Assembly (NCBI RefSeq): GCF_023100805.1
Contig: NZ_CP095855.1
Location: forward strand, 5,497,001 to 5,561,000
From: Chitinophaga filiformis
GTDB taxonomy: Bacteria > Bacteroidota > Bacteroidia > Chitinophagales > Chitinophagaceae
Direction of reading: 5' to 3'
DNA length: 64,000 nucleotides
Part shown: in pieces, positions 33,829 through 43,291 of the stretch
Position numbering within the stretch: the stretch's first letter is position 1
Layout of the letters: each line of letters opens with the position of its first letter
Program-made: the position numbers and the translations under genes
The notes under the pieces: model-generated
Told to the model about the DNA's origin: nothing
What the model saw: the letters and a program-made list of their open reading frames with translations, nothing else
Databases searched by the model: none

Positions 33829-34557
33829 CTAGAGGTATAGATAATAGGGCTGCAACAGCGAAATAAATGCGGGGGTATATGCCTGATGGTCTGCCTCCCT
33901 GATAGCCATTGACGCCACTTTGGGTTCGTGATGTTCCCTGCAGAAAATGCCTATGCTTCGAAAATAATCGTGACGTTCGCTTTGTTTCACCTGCAATACT
34001 TCCTTCAGGTAAAATCCGGCTGTACCGGCCATCGCTACAAAGTCGGCAAAAGGACGATGAGGCAACAGAACAGAAAACTCCCCTCCTGCCTTCAGGTGGC
34101 TGTCAATTACCTGCAGGAGCTCATTATAGTCCAGCGTAGTGGCATGCATTGCCTGGTTACGCAGGTGATTGTTGCTTTTCAGATCTGATTCGTAAAAAGG
34201 AGGATTTGTAATGATGAAATCATATTGTTCGTCAGCCACCAGGGCCCTGGCATCTGTTTCAAGCACCTGCAGTCGTTCGGCCCAGGGAGACGCTGTGAAG
34301 TTCGCCTTTGCCTGACCAGCAGCGGCCGTATCCAGTTCTATACCGGTAATAGCAGCGGCAGGCAATTGTTGCGCCAGCATAAGGGATAGTAATCCGGTAC
34401 CCGTGCCGATGTCGAGAACTCCTGTTATACCAGGCCTGTTTGCATGAAGATATGCAGCTGTATATGCGCCTTGCAGACAGGCATCTGTACAGACCTTCAT
34501 AGCGCAGGCCTCCTGGTGGACGGTGAATTGCTTGAAACGGAAATAGTGGTTCGCCAT
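33829..34557 (-). CDS. trmN6: tRNA1(Val) (adenine37-N6)-methyltransferase
   Basis: 242-residue class I methyltransferase. SAM motif VLDIGTGTGLLSLML (about residues 47-61) and the N6-adenine signature IITNPPFYESDL identify the TrmN6/YfiC group, which modifies A37 of a valine tRNA. Its start is 15 bp from the tsaD stop; another tRNA position-37 modifier is therefore in the same unit. Confidence 0.9.
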   Translation of the reverse strand: MANHYFRFKQFTVHQEACAMKVCTDACLQGAYTAAYLHANRPGITGVLDIGTGTGLLSLMLAQQLPAAAITGIELDTAAAGQAKANFTASPWAERLQVLETDARALVADEQYDFIITNPPFYESDLKSNNHLRNQAMHATTLDYNELLQVIDSHLKAGGEFSVLLPHRPFADFVAMAGTAGFYLKEVLQVKQSERHDYFRSIGIFCREHHEPKVASMAIREADHQAYTPAFISLLQPYYLYL

Positions 34558-34572
34558 TGTACTTACTAATGA

Positions 34573-35577
34573 TCAAAAACCGGCTCTTGCTCCGGGTACA
34601 GCATCCAGTCCTACAAATTCTCCTGCCTGGTATTTGTACCAGGCTGTTATTGCGATCATGGCGGCATTGTCGGTACAGTACTCGAATTTTGGAATGTAGG
34701 TCTGCCAGCCATGTTTTTCACCATACTGCTGCAGGGCCGTCCGGAGGCCGGAATTAGCACTTACTCCCCCGGCTATACCGATCTGCTTAATACCGGTTTC
34801 TTTGGATGCTTTCACCAGTTTGTTCATCAGGATACTGACTATACGGTGCTGAATAGAAGCGCAGATATCCGTCATATTGTTCTCTGCGAACTGAGGATCT
34901 TTCTGCTGTTGTTCCTGCAGGAAATAGAGGATGGAAGTCTTTAAACCACTGAAGCTAAAATCCAGGCCAGGGATCTGGGGTTCCGGAAATTTGAACCTGG
35001 TGGGATCTCCCTGGCGGGCATATTTATCGATGAGAGGGCCTCCGGGATAAGGTAAGCCCAGTAGTTTGGCACTTTTGTCAAAGGCCTCTCCTGCTGCGTC
35101 ATCCAGTGTTTCACCGATGACCTTCATGCTGAGAGGACCATCGCAACGCACTATCTGGGTATGGCCACCGGAAACGGTCAGGCAAAGAAAGGGAAAAGAA
35201 GGTTTTTCCTTTCCGATGAAATTAGCCAGTACATGCGCCTGCATATGGTGTACGGCAATCAGCGGAACATCCAGCGCCAGCGCCATGGACTTGGCAAAAC
35301 AACTACCTACCAGCAGGGAGCCTATCAGACCGGGCGCCTGCGTGAAGGCAATAGCATTCAGTTCCTCCTTGCGGACACCGGCCGCTTTGAGGGCCTGATC
35401 CACCACGGGAACAATATTTTCCTGGTGGGCGCGGGATGCCAGTTCAGGCACTACGCCACCATATTGCTCATGAATAGTTTGATTGGCAATAAAATTAGAC
35501 AGGATCTCCCCATCGGCCAGCACGGAAGCGCTCGTTTCATCGCACGAAGACTCTATGGCCAGTATTTTTACAGACAT
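34573..35577 (-). CDS. tsaD: tRNA N6-adenosine threonylcarbamoyltransferase
   Basis: 334 residues. The ASKHA-fold enzyme transfers the threonylcarbamoyl group to A37 of ANN-decoding tRNAs together with TsaB and TsaE (not in the window). Metal ligands in HHMQAHVLANF and the N-terminal ILAIESSCDETSASVL are diagnostic. Length is standard. It precedes trmN6 on the minus strand. Confidence 0.97.
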   Translation of the reverse strand: MSVKILAIESSCDETSASVLADGEILSNFIANQTIHEQYGGVVPELASRAHQENIVPVVDQALKAAGVRKEELNAIAFTQAPGLIGSLLVGSCFAKSMALALDVPLIAVHHMQAHVLANFIGKEKPSFPFLCLTVSGGHTQIVRCDGPLSMKVIGETLDDAAGEAFDKSAKLLGLPYPGGPLIDKYARQGDPTRFKFPEPQIPGLDFSFSGLKTSILYFLQEQQQKDPQFAENNMTDICASIQHRIVSILMNKLVKASKETGIKQIGIAGGVSANSGLRTALQQYGEKHGWQTYIPKFEYCTDNAAMIAITAWYKYQAGEFVGLDAVPGARAGF

Positions 35578-35607
35578 GCCCGCAAAGGTAGGAAATTATC
35601 ACCTTTA

Positions 35608-36861
35608 TCAGTTGCTTCTGATGGCTACAACCGGATCCAGCCTGGATGCCAGGTAAGCCGGGATAAATCCTGCGATCACCCCGACAATTGACGAGATGGA
35701 TAGCCCTAAGATAACATTGCTTAAAGTGAGTGTGAATTCGAAGAAATCGAAGCTGTTAACAATAGCGGTAATGACATATACGAAGAACAGGCCCAGTAAT
35801 CCTCCCATGAGGCAAAGGATGATGGATTCCAGCAGGAACTCCATGAGGATCACTTTCTTACGGGCGCCAATAGCTTTTTTCAGTCCGATGATATTGGTCC
35901 GCTCCTTTACAGTTACGAACATGATATTGGCAATACCAAAACCACCCACTACCAGTGCGAAAAAGGCGATAAATCCTCCGCCCAGGTTCACCATACCGAA
36001 CATCTTGTTCAGGTCTCCGCTTACGGCGGTGATCTCATTCAGGGAGAAATCGTCTTCCTCTTTAGGCCGCAGGCGGTGCATGCTCCTCATCACTCCTCTC
36101 AGCTCGTCTTTCAGTTGCAGCAGCGTGGCGCCGGGAGCAGCCTTTATAATAAGGAAAGGATCCGCAAAGCGGCGCTCGTCCACGATGGTACGGCCGTACA
36201 GGTAAGGTACAACAACGCTGTTATCGTAATTGATACCGTCCACCAGGCTGGCGCCCTTCTTTTTCAGGGTGCCGATAACACGGCAGGGACGGCCGGCGAT
36301 AGCGATCGTTTTTCCGAGGGCTTTTTCCGGAGTACCAAACAGTCCTTCCCATATATTGGCGCCCAGGATAGCCACATTCGAGCCATTTTCATTTTCCTTG
36401 CCGGCAAAGAAACGGCCGCTGACAAACTTCATGGCCTGGATCTTTTCATAGTCACCACTTACGGCAAATAACTCGGTACCTTCCATGTAATCGTCCTTAT
36501 ATTCCACCCGCTTGCCACTGGCGGAAAATGCAAAGGCAGATAGTCCGGCACTGTGAACCTTTTCCTTAATAGGCTCCAATTCCTGGAATTTGGGCAGCGG
36601 ACGGTTCACAAACTTCCACCAGGGAAAATCAGGACCACCATCCCAGGGCCATTTCTGGATGTAGATCACGTCGCTTCCCAGGGATTCCACCTCGTTGCGG
36701 ACGTTCTTTTCCAGGCTGTTGGTAGCGGTCAACACTGCGATAATACAGAATATACCAATGGTGATACCCAGGAGGGATAAGAAGGTGCGGAGTTTATTGA
36801 CCCGCAGCTCGAGGATAGCCATTCTGAGGCTATTCCACAAAATTTTGATCGTGGCAATCAT
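35608..36861 (-). CDS. ABC transporter permease, MacB/FtsX type
   Basis: 417 residues from ATG at 36859-36861 (MIATIKILWNSLRMAI), chosen because the longer frame overlaps the prfC promoter and adds residues unlike a permease. It has one N-terminal membrane segment (TFLSLLGITIGIFCIIAVL), a large MacB-like periplasmic domain and three C-terminal segments with the FtsX domain (GIANIMFVTVKERTNIIGLK). No ATPase gene is adjacent, so its partner must be encoded elsewhere. The exported substrate is unknown. Confidence 0.88.
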   Translation of the reverse strand: MIATIKILWNSLRMAILELRVNKLRTFLSLLGITIGIFCIIAVLTATNSLEKNVRNEVESLGSDVIYIQKWPWDGGPDFPWWKFVNRPLPKFQELEPIKEKVHSAGLSAFAFSASGKRVEYKDDYMEGTELFAVSGDYEKIQAMKFVSGRFFAGKENENGSNVAILGANIWEGLFGTPEKALGKTIAIAGRPCRVIGTLKKKGASLVDGINYDNSVVVPYLYGRTIVDERRFADPFLIIKAAPGATLLQLKDELRGVMRSMHRLRPKEEDDFSLNEITAVSGDLNKMFGMVNLGGGFIAFFALVVGGFGIANIMFVTVKERTNIIGLKKAIGARKKVILMEFLLESIILCLMGGLLGLFFVYVITAIVNSFDFFEFTLTLSNVILGLSISSIVGVIAGFIPAYLASRLDPVVAIRSN

Positions 36862-36899
36862 AGATACATGTAAATTAAAGATTAAACGTGACAATTCCG

Positions 36900-36907
36900 T
36901 ACCTTTG
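36900..36907 (+). promoter_or_regulatory. -7 box for prfC
   Basis: TACCTTTG, a perfect TAnnTTTG, 25 nt before the prfC ATG. Confidence 0.6.
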
Positions 36908-36932
36908 CACACATTTTTGGTTATAAAGTAAT

Positions 36933-38516
36933 ATGAAGTACGCAAGCGAGATCAATAAAAGGAAGACATTTGCCATTATCGCCCACCCGGATGCGGGTAA
37001 GACGACCCTTACGGAAAAGTTCCTGCTCTTTGGCGGTGCTATCCAGACGGCCGGTGCGGTAAAGTCCAATAAGATCAAGAAACATACTACCTCCGACTTT
37101 ATGGAGATAGAGCGGCAGCGTGGTATCTCCGTTGCGACTTCCGTAATGACCTTTGAGTACCGCGATATGCTGGTCAACCTCCTGGATACGCCCGGTCACA
37201 AGGACTTTGCTGAAGACACCTACCGTACACTGACGGCGGTGGACAGCGTAGTACTGGTGATAGACTGCGTAAAAGGGGTGGAAGAACAGACCGGTAAACT
37301 GATGGATGTATGCCGCATGCGTGATACCCCGGTGATCATATTCGTGAACAAACTGGACCGTGACGGTAAAAATCCCTTCGACCTCCTCGACGAGCTGGAA
37401 GAAAAACTGAATATACGTGTACGTCCGCTGAGCTGGCCCATCAACATGGGTAAAGACTTCAAGGGTGTATATAACCTGTACAATAAGAGCTTCGTATCAT
37501 TCGCACCCAATAAAAAGGCCACTGACGACGATATCGTTGAACTGAGTGACCTTAGCAGCAGTTATATTGACGAGCATTTCAGTCCGCAGGACGCTGCCCA
37601 GCTGCGCAATGATGTCGAACTCATTGAAGGCGTATACGATCCCTTCGACAATAAAGAATACCTGGAAGGTAAAATGGCTCCTGTATTCTTTGGTAGTGCG
37701 GTCAACAACTTTGGCGTAAAAGACCTGCTCGATACCTTCGTTGAAATTGCCCCTACTCCCCGCGACCGTGAATCGAGCACCCGCGAGGTAAAGGTAAGCG
37801 ATGACAAATTCAGCGGCTTTATTTTCAAGATACACGCTAACCTGGATCCCCGTCACCGTGACCGTATCGCCTTCCTGCGCGTATGTTCCGGCCGTTTCGA
37901 ACGTAATAAATTCTATAAACACGTACGCCTGGACAAAGATGTGCGTTTCAGCAACCCATATAGCTTCCTGGCCCGTGAAAAGAACGTCGTGGAAGATGCC
38001 TACCCCGGCGACGTGGTAGGTCTGTTCGATACCGGCAACTTCAAGATCGGCGATACGCTCACCGAAGGAGAGAAATTCTATTTCACCGGCATCCCGAGCT
38101 TCTCGCCGGAACTGTTTAAAGAGGTGGTGAACAAGGACCCGATGAAAACCAAACAGCTGGAAAAAGGATTGCGTCAGCTGACAGATGAAGGTGTGGCCCA
38201 GCTGTTCACACAACACGGGGGTAACCGTAAGATCATCGGTTGCGTGGGCGACCTCCAGTTTGAAGTGATACAATACCGCCTGCTACAGGAATATGGCGCT
38301 TCCTGCCAGTTCAATACGCTGCCCTTCTACAAAGCCTGCTGGATTACAGGAGAAAAGCAGAAAATAGAAGAGTTCATCCGTTTCAAACAGGCGAATATTG
38401 TGGAAGATAAAGACGGACATCTCGTATACCTGGCACAGTCAGAATGGTACCTGAATACAGAACGTACCAACAATCCGGCTATTGAATTCCATTTTACATC
38501 AGAAATTCATAAATAA
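36933..38516 (+). CDS. prfC: Peptide chain release factor 3
   Basis: 527-residue translational GTPase that recycles RF1/RF2 from the ribosome. G1 [13 protein letters not shown] near residue 16, the switch region [12 protein letters not shown]3 DTPGHKDF and G4 [11 protein letters not shown] are all present. The length matches the family. It is divergent from the permease gene and followed by hairpins. Confidence 0.97.
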   Translation: MKYASEINKRKTFAIIAHPDAGKTTLTEKFLLFGGAIQTAGAVKSNKIKKHTTSDFMEIERQRGISVATSVMTFEYRDMLVNLLDTPGHKDFAEDTYRTLTAVDSVVLVIDCVKGVEEQTGKLMDVCRMRDTPVIIFVNKLDRDGKNPFDLLDELEEKLNIRVRPLSWPINMGKDFKGVYNLYNKSFVSFAPNKKATDDDIVELSDLSSSYIDEHFSPQDAAQLRNDVELIEGVYDPFDNKEYLEGKMAPVFFGSAVNNFGVKDLLDTFVEIAPTPRDRESSTREVKVSDDKFSGFIFKIHANLDPRHRDRIAFLRVCSGRFERNKFYKHVRLDKDVRFSNPYSFLAREKNVVEDAYPGDVVGLFDTGNFKIGDTLTEGEKFYFTGIPSFSPELFKEVVNKDPMKTKQLEKGLRQLTDEGVAQLFTQHGGNRKIIGCVGDLQFEVIQYRLLQEYGASCQFNTLPFYKACWITGEKQKIEEFIRFKQANIVEDKDGHLVYLAQSEWYLNTERTNNPAIEFHFTSEIHK

Positions 38517-38520
38517 AAAA

Positions 38521-38545
38521 GCCGCATCCTGGGATCAGGCGCGGC
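38521..38545 (+). terminator. Terminator hairpin after prfC
   Basis: GCCGC-AT-CCTG / CAGG-C-GCGGC, starting 4 bp past the stop codon and preceded by an A-run. Confidence 0.7.
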
Positions 38546-38612
38546 GTATTTAGCATTGTACGACCAACTCAAATCGAAGTACAATTGCAGACTGTCCTTA
38601 TGTATGTAAAAC

Positions 38613-38645
38613 AATAACGCAAAGCTATACCAGCTTTGCGTTATT
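38613..38645. terminator. Strong second hairpin after prfC
   Basis: Perfect 14-bp stem AATAACGCAAAGCT / AGCTTTGCGTTATT with a 5-nt loop; probably a back-up or bidirectional terminator. Confidence 0.7.
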
Positions 38646-38659
38646 CATTTATACAATCG

Positions 38660-38770
38660 GGAAATTGATTTACGCAATTGGGAATCAAATTGAATACCCG
38701 GGTCACACCCGCCCGGTTATACGTCGCATGATTATTCCCCCGCGGGATTAATTGTCGCACGATTATTCCC
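38660..38770. repeat. Degenerate tandem repeat before REP copy 2
   Basis: The motif GTCGCAyGATTATTCCC occurs twice about 30 bp apart (near 38724 and 38754) with further degenerate A/T-rich and CCCGGG-like units around it. As at 605-695, a short-period array adjoins a REP-like double hairpin. Confidence 0.5.
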
Positions 38771-38771
38771 A

Positions 38772-38819
38772 CCCGGGGTTGCACCCCGGGCTACAAACAC
38801 GGGGACTCCTGACGGAGTC
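38772..38819 (-). repeat. REP-like double hairpin, copy 2
   Basis: CCCGGGGT-TGC-ACCCCGGG (38772-38790), linker CTACAAACAC, then GACTCC-TGAC-GGAGTC (38804-38819). The linker and second hairpin are identical to copy 1 at 695-744; the first hairpin differs by compensated changes. The minus strand carries GTAG at the hairpin foot. Confidence 0.75.
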
Positions 38820-38878
38820 CTATTATGTTTTGTTATGGACGTTTGATTGATGGTTATTTTTCACACGGGACAGTTATC

Positions 38879-39370
38879 TTACCGCTTCGTGTATTGCAGG
38901 ATGATCTCGCGGGTAGTTTTTTCTTCTTTGCCTTCAAAATGAGCATCCATATGGGTCTCATCTTTCCAGCGATATACTATTTTCTGCGGATAAGGGCTTT
39001 GCAGGTTCTCAGCTACAAATCCTATGGGCTTCAGTACACGTACCCTGAACCTAAGGGGTTCGCCTGTTTGTTTATCCTTCACAGCTGCTATTGTAAAGTA
39101 AATAGCGGTACTATCCCGGAACAGGAACATGTCATCCATTTTCGTACTGTCGTTTCCTTCAATACGCATTGTCCTGCCCTTCCAGGTATTCTCATCCACT
39201 CTTTTCCACTTCTCAGCATAAACACCCAGCCGTGTCTTCATTGTCCAGTAACCTTCCATCCGGTCCAGATAATGAAAATCGGTCAGTTGCACCTGTGCGC
39301 TTACCATATGGCAGGCGCACAGGCAACATATCAGTAAGAGGCTATTGCGGAACCACGGCTTCTTCTCCAT
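38879..39370 (-). CDS. Secreted DUF6265-like protein
   Basis: 163 residues with a signal peptide (NSLLLICCLCACHMVSAQ). The mature part starts with LDRMEGYWTMKTRLGVYAEK, reminiscent of DUF6265-type proteins in which a short WxM/E motif opens a lipocalin-like barrel. Function unknown. It overlaps the end of the UbiD-family gene by 29 bp, so the two are probably co-transcribed. Confidence 0.65.
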   Translation of the reverse strand: MEKKPWFRNSLLLICCLCACHMVSAQVQLTDFHYLDRMEGYWTMKTRLGVYAEKWKRVDENTWKGRTMRIEGNDSTKMDDMFLFRDSTAIYFTIAAVKDKQTGEPLRFRVRVLKPIGFVAENLQSPYPQKIVYRWKDETHMDAHFEGKEEKTTREIILQYTKR

Positions 39371-41267
39371 ACATCTGGGATTTATATTTATGGGATGGAG
39401 AAGCTATGAATGGGCCGATGTTCAGCGATTGCCATTTTTCATCAACTATTTTGATGGTAGCATCATCTGCAACAATAATGTTCGGCCAGTCACGTTCAAA
39501 ATTGTCGAGCAGGCGTGTTTTCAATGTTCCATCCATACCGATGCCGGCGCCGGTTTTACCCGGATGTCCCGGCAATGGCGGACGCACCACAAAGCTGTCA
39601 CGGCGCGGATCCAGGTTGTTACAGAAACGCCACAATGCGGAAGGCAGGTCATTGACGTTGACGGTATGTTCAACATACAACACCATTTTCACGGCGCTCA
39701 TTTCCGGCAGGCAATATAACTGCTCATTCAGTTCCTTAATATGCAGGGGACGGGATTTCTGTACAGCAACAAGGATACAGGGAATATCCTCTTTCAGCAG
39801 GGAATCATTAATCTCTTTCACTTCCGGAAACCGTTTCAGTACTTCCTGTTTGTTGAAGGCATGATCGCCCCTGATCTGTTCCCCATTCCCTTCCAGCTCT
39901 TCTTCATATTTACGGGTACCATCGATACACATTTTTCCGCCGAAGCCCATTTTAGAACACGAATGGTCCAGCACATCCATGGGGCCCTGGCTGAAATAGA
40001 TATCTGTAGCAGGATTGAGGTGTTTGAACATGTACCGGGCCAGTGCTTTATAGTCCTGTATGTTCGTACCCTCGTCTGCTACGGCCAATATTTTGTTAAA
40101 CATCATTTGTCCGGCGCCCCACATCGCATTCATCACTTTCTGCGCCTGTCCGGGATAATCTTTTTTGATCTGGGCGATCACCAGGTTATGGAACACACCC
40201 TCCACCGGCATTTCCATGTCGATGATCTCCGGCACCATGGTCATCTTGATTGGCGCCAGGAAGATCCTTTCTGTCGCCTTTCCGATCCAGGCATCTTCCT
40301 GTGGAGGGATCCCTACTATCGTAGAAGGATAAACAGCATCTTTACGGTGAGTGATGGCAGTCACATGGAAGCGCGGATACCAGTCGGCCAGTGAGTAATA
40401 GCCGGTATGATCTCCGAAAGGCCCTTCCCAGATCAGCTCTTCTTCCGGATCCACATACCCTTCTATTACAAAGTCAGCATCAGCAGGAACTTCTATTTCA
40501 GGCTGTGTGATACATCTTACGAGTTCTACTTTCTGTTTCCGCAGGAAGCCGGCCAGCATGTATTCATCTACGTTTTCAGGCAGCGGGGCTGTAGCGGAAT
40601 AGGTATATGCAGGATCGCCTCCCAGTATTACCGCTACCGGCATGCGTTTCTTCAGTTTTTTATATTCCATGAAATGCTTGGCAGAGACCTTATGTTTATG
40701 CCAGTGCATACCTGTCATGGTTTTATCGAATACCTGCATGCGGTACATGCCCACATTGCGGGTACCTGTGTTCGGGTCTTTGGTATGAATAACGGGCAGT
40801 GTAATGAACGGGCCGCCATCTTTAGGCCAGCATTGCATTACCGGCAGTTTGCCAAGATCCGGTTCCGCCATGATCACTTCCTGGCAGGCGCCCTTGCCGC
40901 TCACTACTTTCGGCATCCAGGAAGCGAACTGTCCCAGTTTTGGGAGCATTGCCAGTTTATCCAGCAGTCCTTCTTTAGGTTTTGACAATAATTTCACCAG
41001 TGCCTCTATCTCATTTGCCACGTCATCCAGTTCATTTACTCCCAGCGCCATGCACATGCGTTTATAGCTGCCCATGGAGTTGATCAGTACGGGAAAATCG
41101 TATCCTGTATTTTCAAACAGCAGGGCTTTCCCTCCGTTGGGCGATTTGCTCACCCTGTCGGTGATCTCTGCTATTTCCAGCCTGGGATCCACATAAGTTT
41201 TGATCCTTATCAGCTCTCCTGCCTTTTCTAATGTATCTATAAAGTGTTTCAGGTGTTTATATGCCAT
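39342..41267 (-). CDS. UbiD-family prenylated-FMN decarboxylase
   Basis: 641 residues from ATG at 41265-41267 (MAYKHLKHFIDTLEKAGEL). The upstream extension is rejected because it would cross the promoter box at 41311-41318. Segments such as RNVGMYRMQVFDKTMTGMHW, FGDHTGYYS, PPQEDAWIGKATERIF and VEGVFHNLVIAQIKKDYPGQ (metal and prFMN contacts) are those of UbiD. Likely roles are menaquinone or ubiquinone-type aryl-acid decarboxylation. A UbiX flavin prenyltransferase would be required and is not in the window. Confidence 0.88.
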   Translation of the reverse strand: MAYKHLKHFIDTLEKAGELIRIKTYVDPRLEIAEITDRVSKSPNGGKALLFENTGYDFPVLINSMGSYKRMCMALGVNELDDVANEIEALVKLLSKPKEGLLDKLAMLPKLGQFASWMPKVVSGKGACQEVIMAEPDLGKLPVMQCWPKDGGPFITLPVIHTKDPNTGTRNVGMYRMQVFDKTMTGMHWHKHKVSAKHFMEYKKLKKRMPVAVILGGDPAYTYSATAPLPENVDEYMLAGFLRKQKVELVRCITQPEIEVPADADFVIEGYVDPEEELIWEGPFGDHTGYYSLADWYPRFHVTAITHRKDAVYPSTIVGIPPQEDAWIGKATERIFLAPIKMTMVPEIIDMEMPVEGVFHNLVIAQIKKDYPGQAQKVMNAMWGAGQMMFNKILAVADEGTNIQDYKALARYMFKHLNPATDIYFSQGPMDVLDHSCSKMGFGGKMCIDGTRKYEEELEGNGEQIRGDHAFNKQEVLKRFPEVKEINDSLLKEDIPCILVAVQKSRPLHIKELNEQLYCLPEMSAVKMVLYVEHTVNVNDLPSALWRFCNNLDPRRDSFVVRPPLPGHPGKTGAGIGMDGTLKTRLLDNFERDWPNIIVADDATIKIVDEKWQSLNIGPFIASPSHKYKSQMYGEEAVVPQ

Positions 41268-41287
41268 ATTTCTAATTGCGATAAATG

Positions 41288-41342
41288 CGAATGACGAATT
41301 ACAATCGGTGCAAAGATACACACAATCATAATTCGTCATTCG
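41288..41342. promoter_or_regulatory. ubiD promoter inside an inverted repeat
   Basis: The arms CGAATGACGAATTA (41288-41301) and TAATTCGTCATTCG (41329-41342) are perfect 14-bp complements. Between them the minus strand reads TATCTTTG (41311-41318), a perfect TAnnTTTG for the UbiD gene. The arms could be an operator, or a common GAATTACGAATGAC-type intergenic repeat that happens to flank the promoter. Confidence 0.5.
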
Positions 41343-41503
41343 TAATTCCGCTGGCCGGCTCAGACCGGAGGCTTCATCCGGTGCCGGGAAATTTACGTTC
41401 CCGGGCCACTGTTTTGTTTATCACGCAGTTAGCTGCTTTCCTGCAGGAAACCGGCGCTGGCAAAAACATGTCCGATCACAGTTCCGGCATATGGAATATT
41501 ATC

Positions 41504-41836
41504 TTACAATCCGATCACAATAGGACCAGTAGCGATTACCACTCTGGGAGAACGCTGATATACGACTCTTGGAGGCGGTGGTGGCGGCGGGGCTGGTACG
41601 TATACTACCGGCGCTGGTTCAACATAGACAACCGGGGCTGGTGCGGGACGGCAGCTGTAGTATGCGCCTCTGTAATAATCCCTGTTGCAATCATCCCAAC
41701 GGCCATGGTGCACCCTGTAGTTCCTTCCGCGGCAATCATCATAACCACGGTAATGGCCATGACCTCTTTTTCCCTGAGCCTGTGCACCGAGTATACCTCC
41801 CCCTATCAGCAGTAATAATAATACTATCTGTTTCAT
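41504..41836 (-). CDS. Small secreted Gly/His/Tyr- and Pro-rich protein
   Basis: 110 residues with a signal peptide (QIVLLLLLIGGGILGAQAQ), then a low-complexity GRGHGHYRGYDDCRGRNYRV region with three cysteines and a proline-valine stretch (PAPVVYVEPAPVVYVPAPPP). The composition suggests an extended cell-surface protein. No family recognised. Confidence 0.6.
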   Translation of the reverse strand: MKQIVLLLLLIGGGILGAQAQGKRGHGHYRGYDDCRGRNYRVHHGRWDDCNRDYYRGAYYSCRPAPAPVVYVEPAPVVYVPAPPPPPPPRVVYQRSPRVVIATGPIVIGL

Positions 41837-42069
41837 ACTGTTGTCGTTTTGTTGTTGGAAAAAATAAAGATTGGAATAGTTCTCTCTGTTAAGAAATAAT
41901 AATTTGATGATAAAGATGATGGTGTTCGCTTTGCTTTATTAAACGGTATTTTTTAATGTATAGTATGTAAATTCGGTTTCGACAGTTGTTTTGTTCTGTC
42001 TGGCAAGTAAAATTCAAGAAGTATGCCAAAAAATGTTTTTATGTTTTGCGGTTTGTTTTTTGTTGGCTT

Positions 42070-42195
42070 TTTGCTGTGGGGCCGAATGACCTCTCCTGCG
42101 TTTTGCTGTGGGGCGAACAGACCTTTTCCTGATCTTGCTGTGAGAGCCGAATGACCTTTTCCTGCGTTTTGCTGTGGGGCGAACGGACCTTTTCC
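42070..42195. repeat. 32-34-bp tandem repeat, four units
   Basis: TTGCTGTGgGGcCGAA..GACCTtTTCCTG units with GCTGTG at 42073, 42105, 42137 and 42171. Spacings of 32, 32 and 34 do not keep a reading frame. The last unit runs into structured-element copy 2. Confidence 0.8.
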
Positions 42196-42340
42196 AGATG
42201 GGACCGCGGGCTGTATCCCTTTTCGAGCGCTTGCTATCTGGCTCTATCAAGCGTAGTCGCTTTTAGTTTTCTATTAAACCCCTTGTCAATCGTATCAGCG
42301 CTCTCCAAGGGATAAGGCCCGCAGTCTCCATCTGAAACGG
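42194..42340 (+). repeat. Dispersed structured element, copy 2
   Basis: The stem foot is CAGATGG (left) against CCATCTG (right), a third compensated version of the foot. Inner blocks GCGGGC/GCCCGC and ATCCCTT/AAGGGAT are kept. The outermost left bases are replaced by the 32-bp repeat. Confidence 0.8.
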
Positions 42341-42630
42341 TCCGTACCTCAAGACATCCAATTATGATATTTTCCTCAGTTCACCAGGCCGAACATGAAT
42401 GGCCTTAGGCTCCAACACAAAAGCTGTCGATAAGCATAATTGCTAACCATCTCGAAATGAAAGCGATTCATGACATTTTAGAAACATCTATGACCGACGA
42501 AGATGTTTTTGGCGAGAGCGTTTATTAAAGAGATATTTCCTAAGAAGTACTCCTGAAAAGGCGTTTCCTCAAATACATTTCCCTGAGACATTCCGAAGGG
42601 ACATTTATTGAAAAGTATTTATCAAAAATG

Positions 42631-43150
42631 CTTCCTAAAGAAGTGTTACAGCAATAATATCCAAAACAGCTATCTTCCAGGTAAACTCTTACTGATAGAC
42701 ATAACGCAAATACCTTGTGCTATTTATGCCTGGACGTCCTAAAGAAGTGTTACAGCAATAGTATCCAAAACAGCTATCTTCTAGGTAGACTCTTACTGAT
42801 AGACATAACGCAAATACCTTGTAACTATTTATGCCTGGGACTTACTAAAGAAGTGTTACAGAGACATATTTAATACAGCAATCTTCCAGATAGACTTATT
42901 ACTGATAGACGTAACGCAACTACCTTGTGCTATTTATGCCTGGGACTTCCTAAATAAATGTTACAGAGACATATTTAATACAACAATCTTCCAGATAGAC
43001 TCATTACTGATAGACGTAATGCAAATACCTTGTGCTATTTATGCCTGGGGCTTCCTAAATAAATGTTACAGAGACATATTTAATACAGCAATCTTCCAGA
43101 TAGACTTATTACTGATATACCTTGTGCTATTTATACCTGGGACTTATTAA
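42631..43150. repeat. 105-bp tandem satellite, five units
   Basis: Units begin CTTCCTAAAGAAGTGTTACA (variants) at 42631, 42734, 42841, 42946 and 43051 and end ATTTATGCCTGGGA. Successive starts differ by 103, 107, 105 and 105 bp, so no frame is kept. Units 3-5 share AGAGACATATTTAATACA where units 1-2 read AGCAATAATATCCAAAACA-like sequence; the last unit has an internal deletion. Confidence 0.88.
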
Positions 43151-43291
43151 TGATACTTACTGAAGCTTCTTTATGATTAGTCCTATTAAATAAAACTATA
43201 CTTATCTGCAGGTTTCAGTGATATGGGGCTCCAGATCTCCAAATATGGTTCATAGAGGCCATTCTATCACCGTTAGCCCTGAAGTAGAGAC

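Noticed and set aside
36862-36945. 28-codon N-terminal extension of the FtsX-like permease
   Set aside because: It crosses the prfC promoter and start and does not resemble a permease N-terminus.
42014-42250. 78-codon minus-strand frame with KRSVRPTAKRR repeats
   Set aside because: Generated by the 32-34-bp repeat whose spacing does not keep frame; highly basic and unlike a real protein.
42631-43150. CRISPR array
   Set aside because: Units are alike over the whole 105 bp with no unique spacers, and no cas genes are nearby.
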